Assembly (NCBI GenBank): GCA_017302015.1
Contig: JAFLEE010000004.1
Location: 62,001 to 126,000 of the forward strand
Direction: 5' to 3'
Length of the DNA: 64,000 nucleotides
Source: Spirochaetota bacterium
GTDB taxonomy: Bacteria > Spirochaetota > UBA12135 > COTS27 > JAFLEE01
In this document: positions 35,249-44,030 of the stretch, piece after piece
How positions within the stretch are numbered: the stretch's first letter is position 1
Layout: each line of letters starts with the position of its first letter
Made by a program: the position numbers and the translations under genes
The notes under the pieces: generated by a model
Told to the model about the DNA's origin: nothing
The model's input: only the letters and a program-made list of their open reading frames with translations
The model's database searches: none

Positions 35249-35265
35249 ATTAGACACATTCTAAT
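35249..35265. promoter_or_regulatory. Palindrome between AraC and dioxygenase genes
   Basis: ATTAGA (35249-35254), CACAT, TCTAAT (35260-35265) is a perfect inverted repeat in an AT-rich patch of the 87-nt divergent region. It is a candidate regulator site. Confidence 0.4.
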
Positions 35266-35311
35266 CAGCGTTCCTTCCGGCCCGACCCGGTTGGGGAACC
35301 AGGACAACCCG

Positions 35312-36100
35312 ATGAAGCTCAGCACCCAACAGATCGAACAATTCCATCACGACGGCTACCTGGTGGTGAAGGACCTCTTGCCCCTGGACTGGGTGCGCGG
35401 GGTGAAGGAGGAATTGGCCGGCGCCCACGAGATCGCCTATGAAGCGGAGGGGCGGACGGGGAAATCGCCCTGGGGCCCCGGTACGAACTGCTCTTGGGAA
35501 CCCCATCTCGACCCCGAAGCGGCCCCCCGCATCGAACAACTCATGGGAACAGAAATCGTCTCGCCGAGCACCCGGCGCATCATCCACTCCGACCGGATCG
35601 CGGACCTGCTTCCCCAACTCATGGGGCCGGACGCCCAGATCGTCATGTTCCACTCGAAGGCCCTCATGAAGGCGCCCCGCACCAACGGGTATTTCCCCTG
35701 GCACCAGGATTTCAGTTATTGGCACCAGGTCAGCGTGGCCCCGGTGCAGGTCAATTGCGCCTTCGCGGTGGATCCCCAGACCGCCGAGAACGGGTGCCTC
35801 AAGTACGTCCCCGGGAGCCACCGGGGCGGGTTCATCCCCCACACCCATTTCACCGACGTAAAATCGTTCAGCATCGGCTTAAGCCGCGACCCGAACGCCT
35901 ACGAGGCGATCCCCGTTCCCTACGAACCCGGGGATGTGATCTTCTTCGGGGCCCTCGTCATCCACGGCAGCGAAATCAACCGCACCGGGGAGAGCGCGAC
36001 CTTCAATACTATCGCCTACGACGTGCGCGGGAACGCAACGGACCGGGAATACCCCCTCGTGGTCCCCCGAACGCGGGCGGAGGCCCCGCTCGCGCGGTGA
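35312..36100 (+). CDS. PhyH-family Fe(II)/2-oxoglutarate dioxygenase
   Basis: A 262-residue cytoplasmic oxygenase of the phytanoyl-CoA hydroxylase superfamily. The iron triad is visible: His131 and Asp133 in WHQDFSYWHQ, and His218 in LVIHGSEINRT. Family glycine-serine motif KYVPGSHRGG lies between. The start ATG at 35312 (MKLSTQQIEQFHHDGYLVV) gives the normal N-terminal strand. It overlaps the Rieske gene by four bases (GTGA). The substrate is unknown; relatives hydroxylate amino acids, osmolytes or small lipids. Confidence 0.9.
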   Translation: MKLSTQQIEQFHHDGYLVVKDLLPLDWVRGVKEELAGAHEIAYEAEGRTGKSPWGPGTNCSWEPHLDPEAAPRIEQLMGTEIVSPSTRRIIHSDRIADLLPQLMGPDAQIVMFHSKALMKAPRTNGYFPWHQDFSYWHQVSVAPVQVNCAFAVDPQTAENGCLKYVPGSHRGGFIPHTHFTDVKSFSIGLSRDPNAYEAIPVPYEPGDVIFFGALVIHGSEINRTGESATFNTIAYDVRGNATDREYPLVVPRTRAEAPLAR

Positions 36101-36435
36101 GCGGCTGGGTACCCGTCTGTCCCGCCGGTGCCTGGCGGGCCGATGAAGAGGGCGGGCGGGTCTTCCGCTTCGGACAGGCACGCGTGGCCGTCTTTCGCCA
36201 CGCTGGCTCGTGGTTCGCCATGGACGACCGCTGCCCCCACGAGCGCTTCGGCCTCTCCGGCGGCGAGCTCGTGGGCGAGGCGGTGCGCTGCCCGGGCCAC
36301 GGGTGGACCTTCGCCCTCTCCGATGGCCGCGCCGTGCGTGGCCCAGAAGGGATGCGAGTCCGGGTTTTCCCCGTACGGGAACGCGGCGGAAATCTCGAAG
36401 TGGACTTGTCGGATGCGCGGGAGGCGGACGCCTGA
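36097..36435 (+). CDS. Rieske-type [2Fe-2S] ferredoxin
   Basis: A 112-residue single-domain Rieske protein. The cluster ligands are Cys46-Pro-His48 and Cys65-Pro-Gly-His68, spaced as in soluble Rieske ferredoxins of dioxygenase and nitrite-reductase (NirD-like) systems. The GTG start overlaps the dioxygenase stop (GTGA), so translation is coupled. Electron transfer to a partner oxygenase is expected, but PhyH enzymes normally do not need one. Confidence 0.9.
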   Translation: MSGWVPVCPAGAWRADEEGGRVFRFGQARVAVFRHAGSWFAMDDRCPHERFGLSGGELVGEAVRCPGHGWTFALSDGRAVRGPEGMRVRVFPVRERGGNLEVDLSDAREADA

Positions 36436-36546
36436 GAACGCCCACACGCGGGAATCGACGGTTTTAGGGACAGCAGCCCATCGGGTTGCACGCTTTCTGC
36501 CAGAAATTCGGGAGTCCGGCTTCGCGCCCGATGGCGGAAGTCCGGT

Positions 36547-36552
36547 TATAAT
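36547..36552 (+). promoter_or_regulatory. Consensus -10 (TATAAT) next to a GTG start
   Basis: TATAAT lies 6 nt before the GTG at 36559. No good -35 and no Shine-Dalgarno are seen. If used, the transcript would be leaderless. Confidence 0.4.
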
Positions 36553-36558
36553 CCTCCC

Positions 36559-37491
36559 GTGCATCCCATCCCCCGTTTTCTCCGGGTCATTCGGACCCCT
36601 GGCGCCCGCTTCTCGCCCCGCGCGGTCAGGGCGCTCGCCCCGATGATCCTCGCCGTGGCGATGGCACCGGCCTGCGTCATCGAACGGTCGCTCCTCTACG
36701 CCAATCAATACAGCAACGGGGCCCTCTGCCAGGCGACCGTCGCCGAATCTCGGGGCCGGGTCTCCAATCTCGTCACCCAAGAGTTCACCCCGGTCGGATT
36801 CCGCTATATGCGCTCGACCCAGAGCATCGGCCCCGAGCGGCGGGTGAATGACGTCACCGCCTATTACTTAAGCGGCGGCGTGCGGGAGACGGGGCGCCTC
36901 GTTCCCCGGACCGGCGGCGCCGTGCGCGAGCTGCGGACCTACGACGAAATGGGGAACCTCGAGTTCACCGCGGTCTCCACCAACGACCGGGTAACGGTCT
37001 ATACGCCCTCCGAGAGGCTGAAAATCTGGCGCCACCCCACCGGGGTGAAGACGCTCTTTTTCAGGAACGGGAAGATCCGGGAACTCATCACGGTGGAGAA
37101 CGGCCGGGTGGAAGGCCCCTGGACGAGCTATTGGGAGAACGGCGAACTCCAATCCCACCTGGTCTTCGACGATCACCGCATCGTGGGCGAGGCGCGCTAC
37201 TACTATTTCAACGGCCTCCTTAAATCATCCCAAAACTTCGATCCCAACGGGTTCCCCCACGGCCTCGCCGAGCAGTACGACCCCTCGGGAGTTCTCAAGG
37301 AGCGGGCCTCCTATTCCAATGCCGACCTCAAATGGAAGGTGACGTTCTTCGAGGGCGACTACACGAACGCCTACCAGGAGTACGACCACGGGCGGCTCAC
37401 CGCCTGCTTCCGGTTCAAGTACCCGAACCTCCACAAGTACGTCGGCGTCTTCTCCAACGGGCGCCTGATCGGGGAAACCCTCGAGCGCTAG
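36559..37491 (+). CDS. Probable lipoprotein with MORN/YwqK-like repeats
   Basis: A 310-residue exported protein. The basic N-terminus and hydrophobic run ending MAPAC (Cys39) make a weak lipobox. The remainder consists of repeated short beta units of the type YYxxGxLxxxxxF (YYFNGLLKSSQNFDPNG, YDPSGVLKERASYSN), as in MORN-variant/YwqK-like proteins. Function unknown. The GTG start sits 6 nt after a TATAAT; an ATG at 36643 would remove the basic leader. Confidence 0.65.
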   Translation: MHPIPRFLRVIRTPGARFSPRAVRALAPMILAVAMAPACVIERSLLYANQYSNGALCQATVAESRGRVSNLVTQEFTPVGFRYMRSTQSIGPERRVNDVTAYYLSGGVRETGRLVPRTGGAVRELRTYDEMGNLEFTAVSTNDRVTVYTPSERLKIWRHPTGVKTLFFRNGKIRELITVENGRVEGPWTSYWENGELQSHLVFDDHRIVGEARYYYFNGLLKSSQNFDPNGFPHGLAEQYDPSGVLKERASYSNADLKWKVTFFEGDYTNAYQEYDHGRLTACFRFKYPNLHKYVGVFSNGRLIGETLER

Positions 37492-37511
37492 GGCGGGTGC
37501 GGCCTCCGCCG

Positions 37512-38390
37512 TTACCGTCTCCCCCAGCGCTTCGGGGAGGTCCCCGTGCTTCGGGCGAAGGTCGCGCTGAAATAATTCGGGTCCGTGAACCCGCAGGCGG
37601 CCGCCACCTGGTTCACCGGGACCTTCTGGAGGAGCAATTCTTTCGCGGCCGAAAGCCGCTGTTCGAGGAGGAGGCTGCGGAACGAGCGTTTCCGTTCCCG
37701 CTTAAGGATTTGACCGAGATGGTGCGCGTTGACCCCCAAGAGCCCCGCGACGGAAGCGAGGGATAATTCTCCGGTATAGCCGGCGCGGATGGCGTCGAGG
37801 GTGGCCGAGACGTACCAGGCGGCGGGCCGTTTTTTCCCGGGCCATTCCCCGGCTTGCCGCGCCCGAAGGAGCGCGAGCTCCAGGTAGGAGGCGAGGAAGG
37901 CGAGCCAGCGGCGCAGCGCGGCCTCCTTCTCGGGGCGGTGGGTGGGGAGCGGCTTCCCGGGGAAGCTCCGACCCCGGATGCTCGCCAAGGGGGCCTCCGC
38001 TTGCCAGGAGCCCCCGTAGAGGATGCCCGCGAGCTCTTGCCCATCGCGCACCGGCCACGCGAGATCCCATACCCCCATGGGGCAGCAGCCCCCGAAAGGT
38101 TCCACGCGGCCCCGCGCGATCTCTTTGGACCGCTCCTTGTTGCGCGAGCAGATGGCCGCGTGGCCGTGCTGCTTGGCATGGAGGCAATAGGGGCCGTGGT
38201 GGATGTACTGGTCTGGTCGCAGGCGCAGTTCCCCCAGGCGGTGGGTGATGCCCGCGACGTCTTCGAAATTGATGACGGCCCCCGTGGCGTCGGCCACCCG
38301 GTCGAGGAGCGGGGAGAAGAGGAGCGGCGGCCCCCCCGAAAGGGGCAGATCGACCGCGCCGTTTGATTCGTCCGCTTCGAGCCGGGCCAT
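37512..38390 (-). CDS. AraC-family regulator with PocR-type sensor domain
   Basis: A 292-residue protein. The N-terminal PocR-like domain (about 25-160) carries conserved cysteines (PYCLHAKQHGHAAICSRN, FGGCCPMGVWDLAWPV). This domain is thought to bind small hydrocarbon derivatives or redox cofactors. A C-terminal AraC double helix-turn-helix follows (LSLASVAGLLGVNAHHLGQIL, VNQVAAACGFTDPNYFSATFARS). The ATG at 38390 is preferred over GTG 38396 because AGGGGGT lies 6-7 nt before it. It is divergent from GH20-SGNH and probably regulates that pair. Confidence 0.88.
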   Translation of the reverse strand: MARLEADESNGAVDLPLSGGPPLLFSPLLDRVADATGAVINFEDVAGITHRLGELRLRPDQYIHHGPYCLHAKQHGHAAICSRNKERSKEIARGRVEPFGGCCPMGVWDLAWPVRDGQELAGILYGGSWQAEAPLASIRGRSFPGKPLPTHRPEKEAALRRWLAFLASYLELALLRARQAGEWPGKKRPAAWYVSATLDAIRAGYTGELSLASVAGLLGVNAHHLGQILKRERKRSFRSLLLEQRLSAAKELLLQKVPVNQVAAACGFTDPNYFSATFARSTGTSPKRWGRR

Positions 38391-38545
38391 CGTCACACCC
38401 CCTTGGCCCCTTCCTTGCGATTCGCCGGCCGACTGATTCTAAACGGTCGGTGACCATTTTGCAAAGACGCAACCGCACCCGCGACCCCCGCGAAGAACAC
38501 CAAAGCCCCGCGAAGAACGAAGAAGTCGCCCTTCCTCGCCCGGTC

Positions 38546-38551
38546 TATAAT
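38546..38551 (+). promoter_or_regulatory. -10 element of the GH20 transcript
   Basis: A perfect TATAAT 33 nt before the ATG, with a GGGAG ribosome-binding site in between. The -35 is poor, as expected for an activator-dependent promoter under an AraC protein. Confidence 0.45.
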
Positions 38552-38584
38552 AGGGATTCCCCACGCCACAACCGGGAGCCGACC

Positions 38585-41479
38585 ATGCACCATCGAACGC
38601 CCCACCCCCGTCCGAACCACCCCCTTCGTATCGCGCCCCTCCTCGCCCTGCTCTTCGTCGCCCCCGCCTTCCCGGCCTTCGTCGAAGCGGGCATGACCAC
38701 CGTCGAGGCGATGGTCGAATCGGCCGCCGTCCATATCGGCCCCGAAGTGGTGGTGGTGGCCGCCGACTTCTACACGGCGACGGCTCAATGGGCGAACCTC
38801 TTCCCGCGGAAGGGCGCCACGTCCAAGTTCGAGAAGAAGGGCCCGGTCCTCGACCTGCTCCTCAAAGACTCGCTCAGCAATGTCGCCACCCACCGCTACG
38901 TGGCCCGCAGCAACGGGGCGCGCATGGAACTCGAGGCGGTCTTCGCCCCCAGCGACGTGGCCTCCATCGCCGTGTGGGATGTGTTCCTTTCCAAGGACCT
39001 CTTCGGCCAAGCGACGGTCAAGCGCCCGGGGCAAAGCGATCTCGTGCTCGACACCAACAGGTTCGATACCCTCGAGGCGGAGGATCTCACACTGCGCACC
39101 GCGCTCGGCGATTGGCGCTTCGTCCTCACCGCCGACCACGGCGTCAAATGGAAACTGCGCTCCGTCTGCGACCGGAAATGGGGGCCGCCCCAGAAGCAGA
39201 CCTTCAGCCTCCTCTATCAAAAGGAGGGGATGCCCCCCGAGGGGATGAAACTGAAACTGGCGGTCGACATCGAGTTCACCCCGAAACCGGGGGCGATCGC
39301 CGTGCTCCAGAAACGCGGGGATAACCGCGCCGCCGATTATTTCCGCGCGCTCAATCAACGCTACGGGAGCCCCATCGCCCCAGCGAAGAATTCGGAACTG
39401 CCCGCCCTCGCCACCGCGGCGGCCAAACAAGCCGCGTTCCTCAACGAAGACCGCACCGATCCCCGCGTCCCCACCGTGATTCCACTCCCCAAAAAAATGG
39501 CCACGGGGAAGGGCGCCTTCCCGTTCCGCGCCGGGGTGCCCGTGATGGCCGCCCAGGAGGGCCCCTTCTCCCTCCTCTCCGAAGACCTGGCCGCACGGGG
39601 CGTCCACGTGGAACGCGTGGGCGCGCCCCCCGCGTCGGGGGTCCTTCTCGGGCTCGTCGGCGATGCGGCCGCCCTCGCGGCGGCTAGGGGCGCCGGGCTC
39701 GACCTCGGCGGCCTCGCCGGAAAAAAAGAATCCTACGCCCTCTCGGTGAAACCGGGCGCTATCGTGGTGGTGGGCGCCGATCTGGCCGGCCTCGTCCACG
39801 GCGTCCAATCGCTGCGCCAATTGATTCGAAACGGCGCCTCGGGCCTCGAAGCCCCCTCCGTCGAGATCCTCGATTCCCCCGACCTGGCCTTCCGCGGGTT
39901 CTATCTCGAGGGCGCGGGCTCCATCGTCGGCACGGATGATTTTCGCCGCCTTGTTCGCGACACCTATTCCCGCTTCCACGCCAACGCCGTGGTCGCCGAA
40001 ATCCGGTGGTACCACCTGCAGTGGAAGTCCCACCCCGAGATCGCCGGCCCGAAGGCCCGCCCGCTCTCCGACCTCGCGGCGGCGGCGAAGGAGGCCCGGG
40101 CGCTTGGGATCGAGTTCATCCCGGCCGTCTTCTCCTATGGCAAGGTCCAAGACCTCCTGAAAACCCATCCCGAGATCGCCGAGAACCCCGATTGGGCGAA
40201 AAAGCGCGGCGAATCCGCCTGGTGCCCCAATCGCCCCGAGACCTACGCCCTCTTCTTCGACCTGCTCCAGGAACTGGTCGCGGCCACGGGATGCACGCGC
40301 GTCCATATCGGGCATGACGAGATCTTCGACATGGCGCTCTGCCCCGCCTGTAAAGCCGTCCCCGCCCATGAACTCTTCGCCAGCGACGTCAACCGCATCG
40401 CCGACTGGCTGCGCGAGCGGAAAATCGGCACGATGATCTGGGGCGATTTCCTCCTCGAGAACAAGCGCTGGGTGCCATTGGGCGTGACCGAGGCGAATAG
40501 CGCCAACGCCCAATTCGGCGGCCACGTCGTGCACCCCGCCGTTGGGAAGATCCAGAAAGACGTCGTCATCACCGACTGGCACTATGGCGCGACCCGAGAC
40601 TATCCCTCTTTCAAGCATTTTTCGGATGCGGGCTACCCCGTCATCGGCTGCCCTTGGCACCTCGCCCTGAACAATACGGCCACCGCCCGCTCCATCGGCG
40701 CCATCCGCCAACTCGGCATCCTCACCACCGACTGGGGCTTCCTCGGCCCCCGCGCGCCCGGCGCCAATTCGGTCCTTGGCGTTACCCACGGGTGGAACCT
40801 CGCCCAGCCCGACGTCGAGGGGCTGGGCTGGGACCCCGACGCCGTGCTGGCCGCGACCCTGCTCCCCCAGAACCGGCCCTCCCGCGCGATCGGCGCGAAA
40901 CAGATCCCGGTGGATCTCGGCGCCGCCGCCCAGAAAATGCTCACGGGCGATGAGACCGCCTGGTTCGGGCAAGGGACCCGCCACGACCTGGCTTTGCTCC
41001 CCGCGGGCGAGCAGACTTTCTTCGGCTCCCGTTTCCGCATCGGGACGAAGGCCGCGGTGGTCGGGAAAGACCTCCAGCCCACCGGCCCGATCGCCCTTGG
41101 ACGCAAGGCCAAGAGCCTGGTCTTCCTTCACGCCCTAATGGTCGAGGATTTGGCCATCGGCGCCCGCCATTACGCCACCTATCGCGTCAAACGAGCCGAC
41201 GGGAGCGTCACCAACCTGATGGTCACCCACCGCAATGCCGCCCACTGGCTCTCAAAAACCCCGCGCAAGAATGCCTGGGGCACCTTCCATTACGCCCACG
41301 CGTGGGATTCGCTCCTCGCCTGGGAAGGCGCCACGCGCGAGGGCGAGCCCGTGAATCTCCAGGCCTGGGAATGGGTCAATCCCCTTCCCAATGTGGCGAT
41401 CACCTCCGTGGAACTCAAATGGGAGCCGGCGGACCCGGGAGTGAAAGTCGGTCTCATCGCGCTCACATCAGTGGAGTAG
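38585..41479 (+). CDS. GH20-like beta-N-acetylhexosaminidase, exported, with novel N-terminal domain
   Basis: A 964-residue enzyme with a signal peptide (about 1-35). Residues about 50-230 form a beta-rich domain also found in the next gene. A GH20b-like subdomain (about 295-430) precedes the catalytic barrel, with Asp578-Glu579 in HIGHDEIFDMALC, the pair that performs substrate-assisted hydrolysis of N-acetylhexosamines. Barrel strands MIWGDFLLEN and VITDWHYGA fit. The C-terminal 250 residues are an additional beta domain. It should release GlcNAc/GalNAc from glycans outside the cytoplasm. The SGNH esterase gene begins 1 nt after the stop. Confidence 0.87.
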   Translation: MHHRTPHPRPNHPLRIAPLLALLFVAPAFPAFVEAGMTTVEAMVESAAVHIGPEVVVVAADFYTATAQWANLFPRKGATSKFEKKGPVLDLLLKDSLSNVATHRYVARSNGARMELEAVFAPSDVASIAVWDVFLSKDLFGQATVKRPGQSDLVLDTNRFDTLEAEDLTLRTALGDWRFVLTADHGVKWKLRSVCDRKWGPPQKQTFSLLYQKEGMPPEGMKLKLAVDIEFTPKPGAIAVLQKRGDNRAADYFRALNQRYGSPIAPAKNSELPALATAAAKQAAFLNEDRTDPRVPTVIPLPKKMATGKGAFPFRAGVPVMAAQEGPFSLLSEDLAARGVHVERVGAPPASGVLLGLVGDAAALAAARGAGLDLGGLAGKKESYALSVKPGAIVVVGADLAGLVHGVQSLRQLIRNGASGLEAPSVEILDSPDLAFRGFYLEGAGSIVGTDDFRRLVRDTYSRFHANAVVAEIRWYHLQWKSHPEIAGPKARPLSDLAAAAKEARALGIEFIPAVFSYGKVQDLLKTHPEIAENPDWAKKRGESAWCPNRPETYALFFDLLQELVAATGCTRVHIGHDEIFDMALCPACKAVPAHELFASDVNRIADWLRERKIGTMIWGDFLLENKRWVPLGVTEANSANAQFGGHVVHPAVGKIQKDVVITDWHYGATRDYPSFKHFSDAGYPVIGCPWHLALNNTATARSIGAIRQLGILTTDWGFLGPRAPGANSVLGVTHGWNLAQPDVEGLGWDPDAVLAATLLPQNRPSRAIGAKQIPVDLGAAAQKMLTGDETAWFGQGTRHDLALLPAGEQTFFGSRFRIGTKAAVVGKDLQPTGPIALGRKAKSLVFLHALMVEDLAIGARHYATYRVKRADGSVTNLMVTHRNAAHWLSKTPRKNAWGTFHYAHAWDSLLAWEGATREGEPVNLQAWEWVNPLPNVAITSVELKWEPADPGVKVGLIALTSVE

Positions 41480-41480
41480 C

Positions 41481-43625
41481 ATGAGACGAGTCGTTCGTCC
41501 TTTGCGTCCTCTGATCCGGCGCGCAAGCGCGTTCGCTCCAAGCGCCTTCGCCGTATGCCTGTTCCTCCTCGCCCTCGCCCGGACCCTCCCCGCCGCGCTC
41601 CTCGAATACGGCCCGTGGAAGGCCAGCCTGGATGGCTGCTCCGGATGGTTGGAACGCGGGGAAGCGCGGATTTTCGAACGCGTCGACTTCTACCTCGCCG
41701 ACTCCAAGTGGAAGAATCTCTTCCCCGGCGGTGACGAAGAATGGCTTCCCGAAACCAACCGAGACCGCTTGACGCTGCGCACCGAGGGGCCCCTGGGCCG
41801 CTACGCTTTCCGCACGGGCTGGGAGCCCAACGGGTTTCGCCTGGAATGGGAATACGCGCTTCCCGCCCGCCCCGACCTCCAGAACGGCGTGATCGACCTA
41901 TTCCTCGCCAAGCCCCTTTTTATGGGGGTGGACGCGGTGCTCGATGGGAAAACCACGCTGAGGCTCGACCCTACAAATCGCATCGGGCAGGTCCCCCTCT
42001 CACAACTCGCGGTTTCCAACGCCCTGGGGCGCTGGACCTTCCGCCTCGGCTCCCGCGCGGGGGGCAAATGGTACCTGCGCTCCTCGTGCGAGGTGGCGTG
42101 GCGATCCCCTTCCCAGAAGGTGTTCGACCTGATCTACTACGCCCCCGAGGGGCTCGGGGCCAAGGCGATTTCCGATTCGGCTTCCGTGGAGGCGGTGCTC
42201 GAGCCCGCGAGCCCGACGCCCTCCGGTGCGACGCCGTCGCTTCGCGCCTCCCTACTGCCCGTCGATTGGAGCCGCCTCGTCCCGTTCGACCTTAGGTTCC
42301 TGCTCGACGCATCGGCTGCCCCCGCGCTTTTCGCCGACGGCGACGCCGTCTGCTTCATCGGCGACAGCATCACCCACCGGGGGAAATGGCACCATTACCT
42401 GGCCGACTTCTACCTCACGCGATATCCGGAGCGAACGATCCGATTTGAAAACCGCGGGATCGGGGGGGATAGCGTCCCGAACGTGCTGCGCCGGTTCTCT
42501 CGCGATATCGCCCCGGCCCATCCGACGGTCGCCGTCGTCATGCTCGGCATGAACGATAGCGAGTATGGCCCGCCCTACGCGGCCACCACGCCCCCCGAGG
42601 CCCTCGCCCGCTATCGCGAGGGCCTCGTCCTCGCCTTCCGCACGAACCTGAGCGCTCTTTGGGGCCTCATGGAGGCCGCATGGAAGGCCTCCTCCCCCGG
42701 GGGGGCGCGAGTCACCCTGGTCGGCCCGTCCCCCTACGATGAGAACCCGGCCCTGCCTTCCCGGGCCCTGGTCGGTAAAAACGGGACGCTCGAGCGCATG
42801 TCCGCCGAAGTGCGGCAATGCGCCCTGTCGAATCGGGCGAGCTTCATCGACCTGCACGCCCCCCTCCAAAGCCTGCTCCGCTTCGAACAGGACAAAACGC
42901 CGGCCTACACCCTCACCCCCGACCGAGTCCATCCCAACGACGCCGGGTCCTTGGTCCTGGCCGCGGCCTTCCTCCTCTCCCAAAAGGTCGAGGGGACGGT
43001 CTCCCTGGTCGAGATCGATGCCGCTCGGGGCCGCGTCACCCGGCTCGAGCGGTGCGAGGTCGCGGCCCTCGCCGTCGATGCGGCGGGCCTCACCTTCCGC
43101 ATGTCGGCCCGCTCCTTGCCCTTTCCCATCGAACCTTCCGCGCGCCAAGCGCTTCGCGTGCTTCCCTTCCAGGAGGCATTGGGCCGGGAGCGCCTCGCCG
43201 TGGGGGGGTTGCCGGCGGGGCGCCACCGCCTCTCCATCGATGGCCTTGGTATCGCCACGCTTACCGCCCAGGAATGGGGGGCAGGGGTCGATCTCTCCGC
43301 ACTCGACACGCCCCAGGCGCGTCAGGCGCGCGCCGCCGTCGACCTCCTCAAGCCGGCACGCGAAGCCGAAGGTAAACGACGCGACGCGATGCTCGTGGAG
43401 GGGCTCATGCTACGCGCCGGGGTCGATCCGGATGATCTCCCGGCGGCGGACAAGTATCTGGCGACCTCTGAGACACGGGCCCGTTACGCCGCCTACGTCC
43501 CCGTCTACCTCCAGCAGCGCACGAACGGCGGGGCCTGGCGCCGCGCCATTGAAACCAGTTGGGAGGCGGCGCGGGCCGCGGCGCGCCCTGTGGCGCGAAA
43601 CTACGCCCTCGTGCCCGTCCCCTGA
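41481..43625 (+). CDS. Exported SGNH/GDSL esterase with the same N-terminal domain
   Basis: A 714-residue protein with a signal peptide (about 1-37). Residues about 45-225 match the N-terminal domain of the upstream GH20 protein (FYLADSKWKNLFPGG against FYTATAQWANLFPRK, and GGKWYLRSSCEV against GVKWKLRSVCDR). The SGNH domain has all four blocks: GDSI with nucleophile Ser296, NRGIGGDS (Gly), MLGMNDSE (Asn) and Asp481/His484 in PDRVHPND. A beta domain and an alpha-helical tail complete it. A carbohydrate O-acetyl or N-glycan-side esterase acting with GH20 is inferred. Confidence 0.88.
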   Translation: MRRVVRPLRPLIRRASAFAPSAFAVCLFLLALARTLPAALLEYGPWKASLDGCSGWLERGEARIFERVDFYLADSKWKNLFPGGDEEWLPETNRDRLTLRTEGPLGRYAFRTGWEPNGFRLEWEYALPARPDLQNGVIDLFLAKPLFMGVDAVLDGKTTLRLDPTNRIGQVPLSQLAVSNALGRWTFRLGSRAGGKWYLRSSCEVAWRSPSQKVFDLIYYAPEGLGAKAISDSASVEAVLEPASPTPSGATPSLRASLLPVDWSRLVPFDLRFLLDASAAPALFADGDAVCFIGDSITHRGKWHHYLADFYLTRYPERTIRFENRGIGGDSVPNVLRRFSRDIAPAHPTVAVVMLGMNDSEYGPPYAATTPPEALARYREGLVLAFRTNLSALWGLMEAAWKASSPGGARVTLVGPSPYDENPALPSRALVGKNGTLERMSAEVRQCALSNRASFIDLHAPLQSLLRFEQDKTPAYTLTPDRVHPNDAGSLVLAAAFLLSQKVEGTVSLVEIDAARGRVTRLERCEVAALAVDAAGLTFRMSARSLPFPIEPSARQALRVLPFQEALGRERLAVGGLPAGRHRLSIDGLGIATLTAQEWGAGVDLSALDTPQARQARAAVDLLKPAREAEGKRRDAMLVEGLMLRAGVDPDDLPAADKYLATSETRARYAAYVPVYLQQRTNGGAWRRAIETSWEAARAAARPVARNYALVPVP

Positions 43626-43662
43626 ACCGAGACGGGCACGGCCGCCCGCATGCCGTCACACT

Positions 43663-43752
43663 GTCATCCCGGCTTGTCCGGGATCCTTCCTTGTCTTGAT
43701 GAGCTACCGTAAAGAGGGGTTCCGGTCTCGCAGAACTCGTCGGAATGATAAA
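43663..43752. repeat. MITE/REP-like palindromic element
   Basis: It opens with a hairpin ATCCCGG-CTTGT-CCGGGAT (43666-43684) of a type dispersed in many bacterial genomes. Its outer ends, TGTCATCCCG and the complement of CGGAATGATA, are near-inverted repeats. No ORF. The borders are estimates. Confidence 0.45.
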
Positions 43753-43775
43753 CGATGCCTCCATCGACGATAGAC

Positions 43776-44026
43776 CGACCGACAGGGTGGCAGGAGGCCA
43801 CTCATCGGTCGCCGCGCCACGAGGGCGCAATCAGGCGACCGACAGGGTGTCAGGAAGCCACTCATCGGTCGCCGCGCCACGAGGCCGCAACAGGCGACCG
43901 ACAGGGTGGCAGGAAGCCACACATTGGTCGCCGTGTCACGAGGCCGCAACAGGCGACCGACAGGGTGTCAGGAAGCCACACATCGGTCGCCGCGCCACGA
44001 GGCCGCAACAGGCGACCGACAGGGTG
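43776..44026. repeat. 59-bp palindromic tandem repeat, four full copies and a partial fifth
   Basis: Units start at 43776, 43836, 43895, 43954 and 44013 (lengths 60, 59, 59, 59; the last stops after 14 nt). Each unit holds nested inverted repeats: GCGACCGA with TCGGTCGC outside, and GTGGC (or GTGTC) with GCCAC inside. Copies differ by a few substitutions only. The array lies between two convergent genes and ends 4 nt before the 661-aa gene's stop. Confidence 0.9.
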
Positions 44027-44030
44027 CGCC

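Noticed and set aside
38393-41131. Long minus-strand open frame opposite GH20 (about 910 codons)
   Set aside because: Shadow frame; the GH20 catalytic motifs are on the plus strand.
43776-44026. CRISPR array
   Set aside because: The units are contiguous 59-bp copies with no unique spacers, and no cas gene is in the window.
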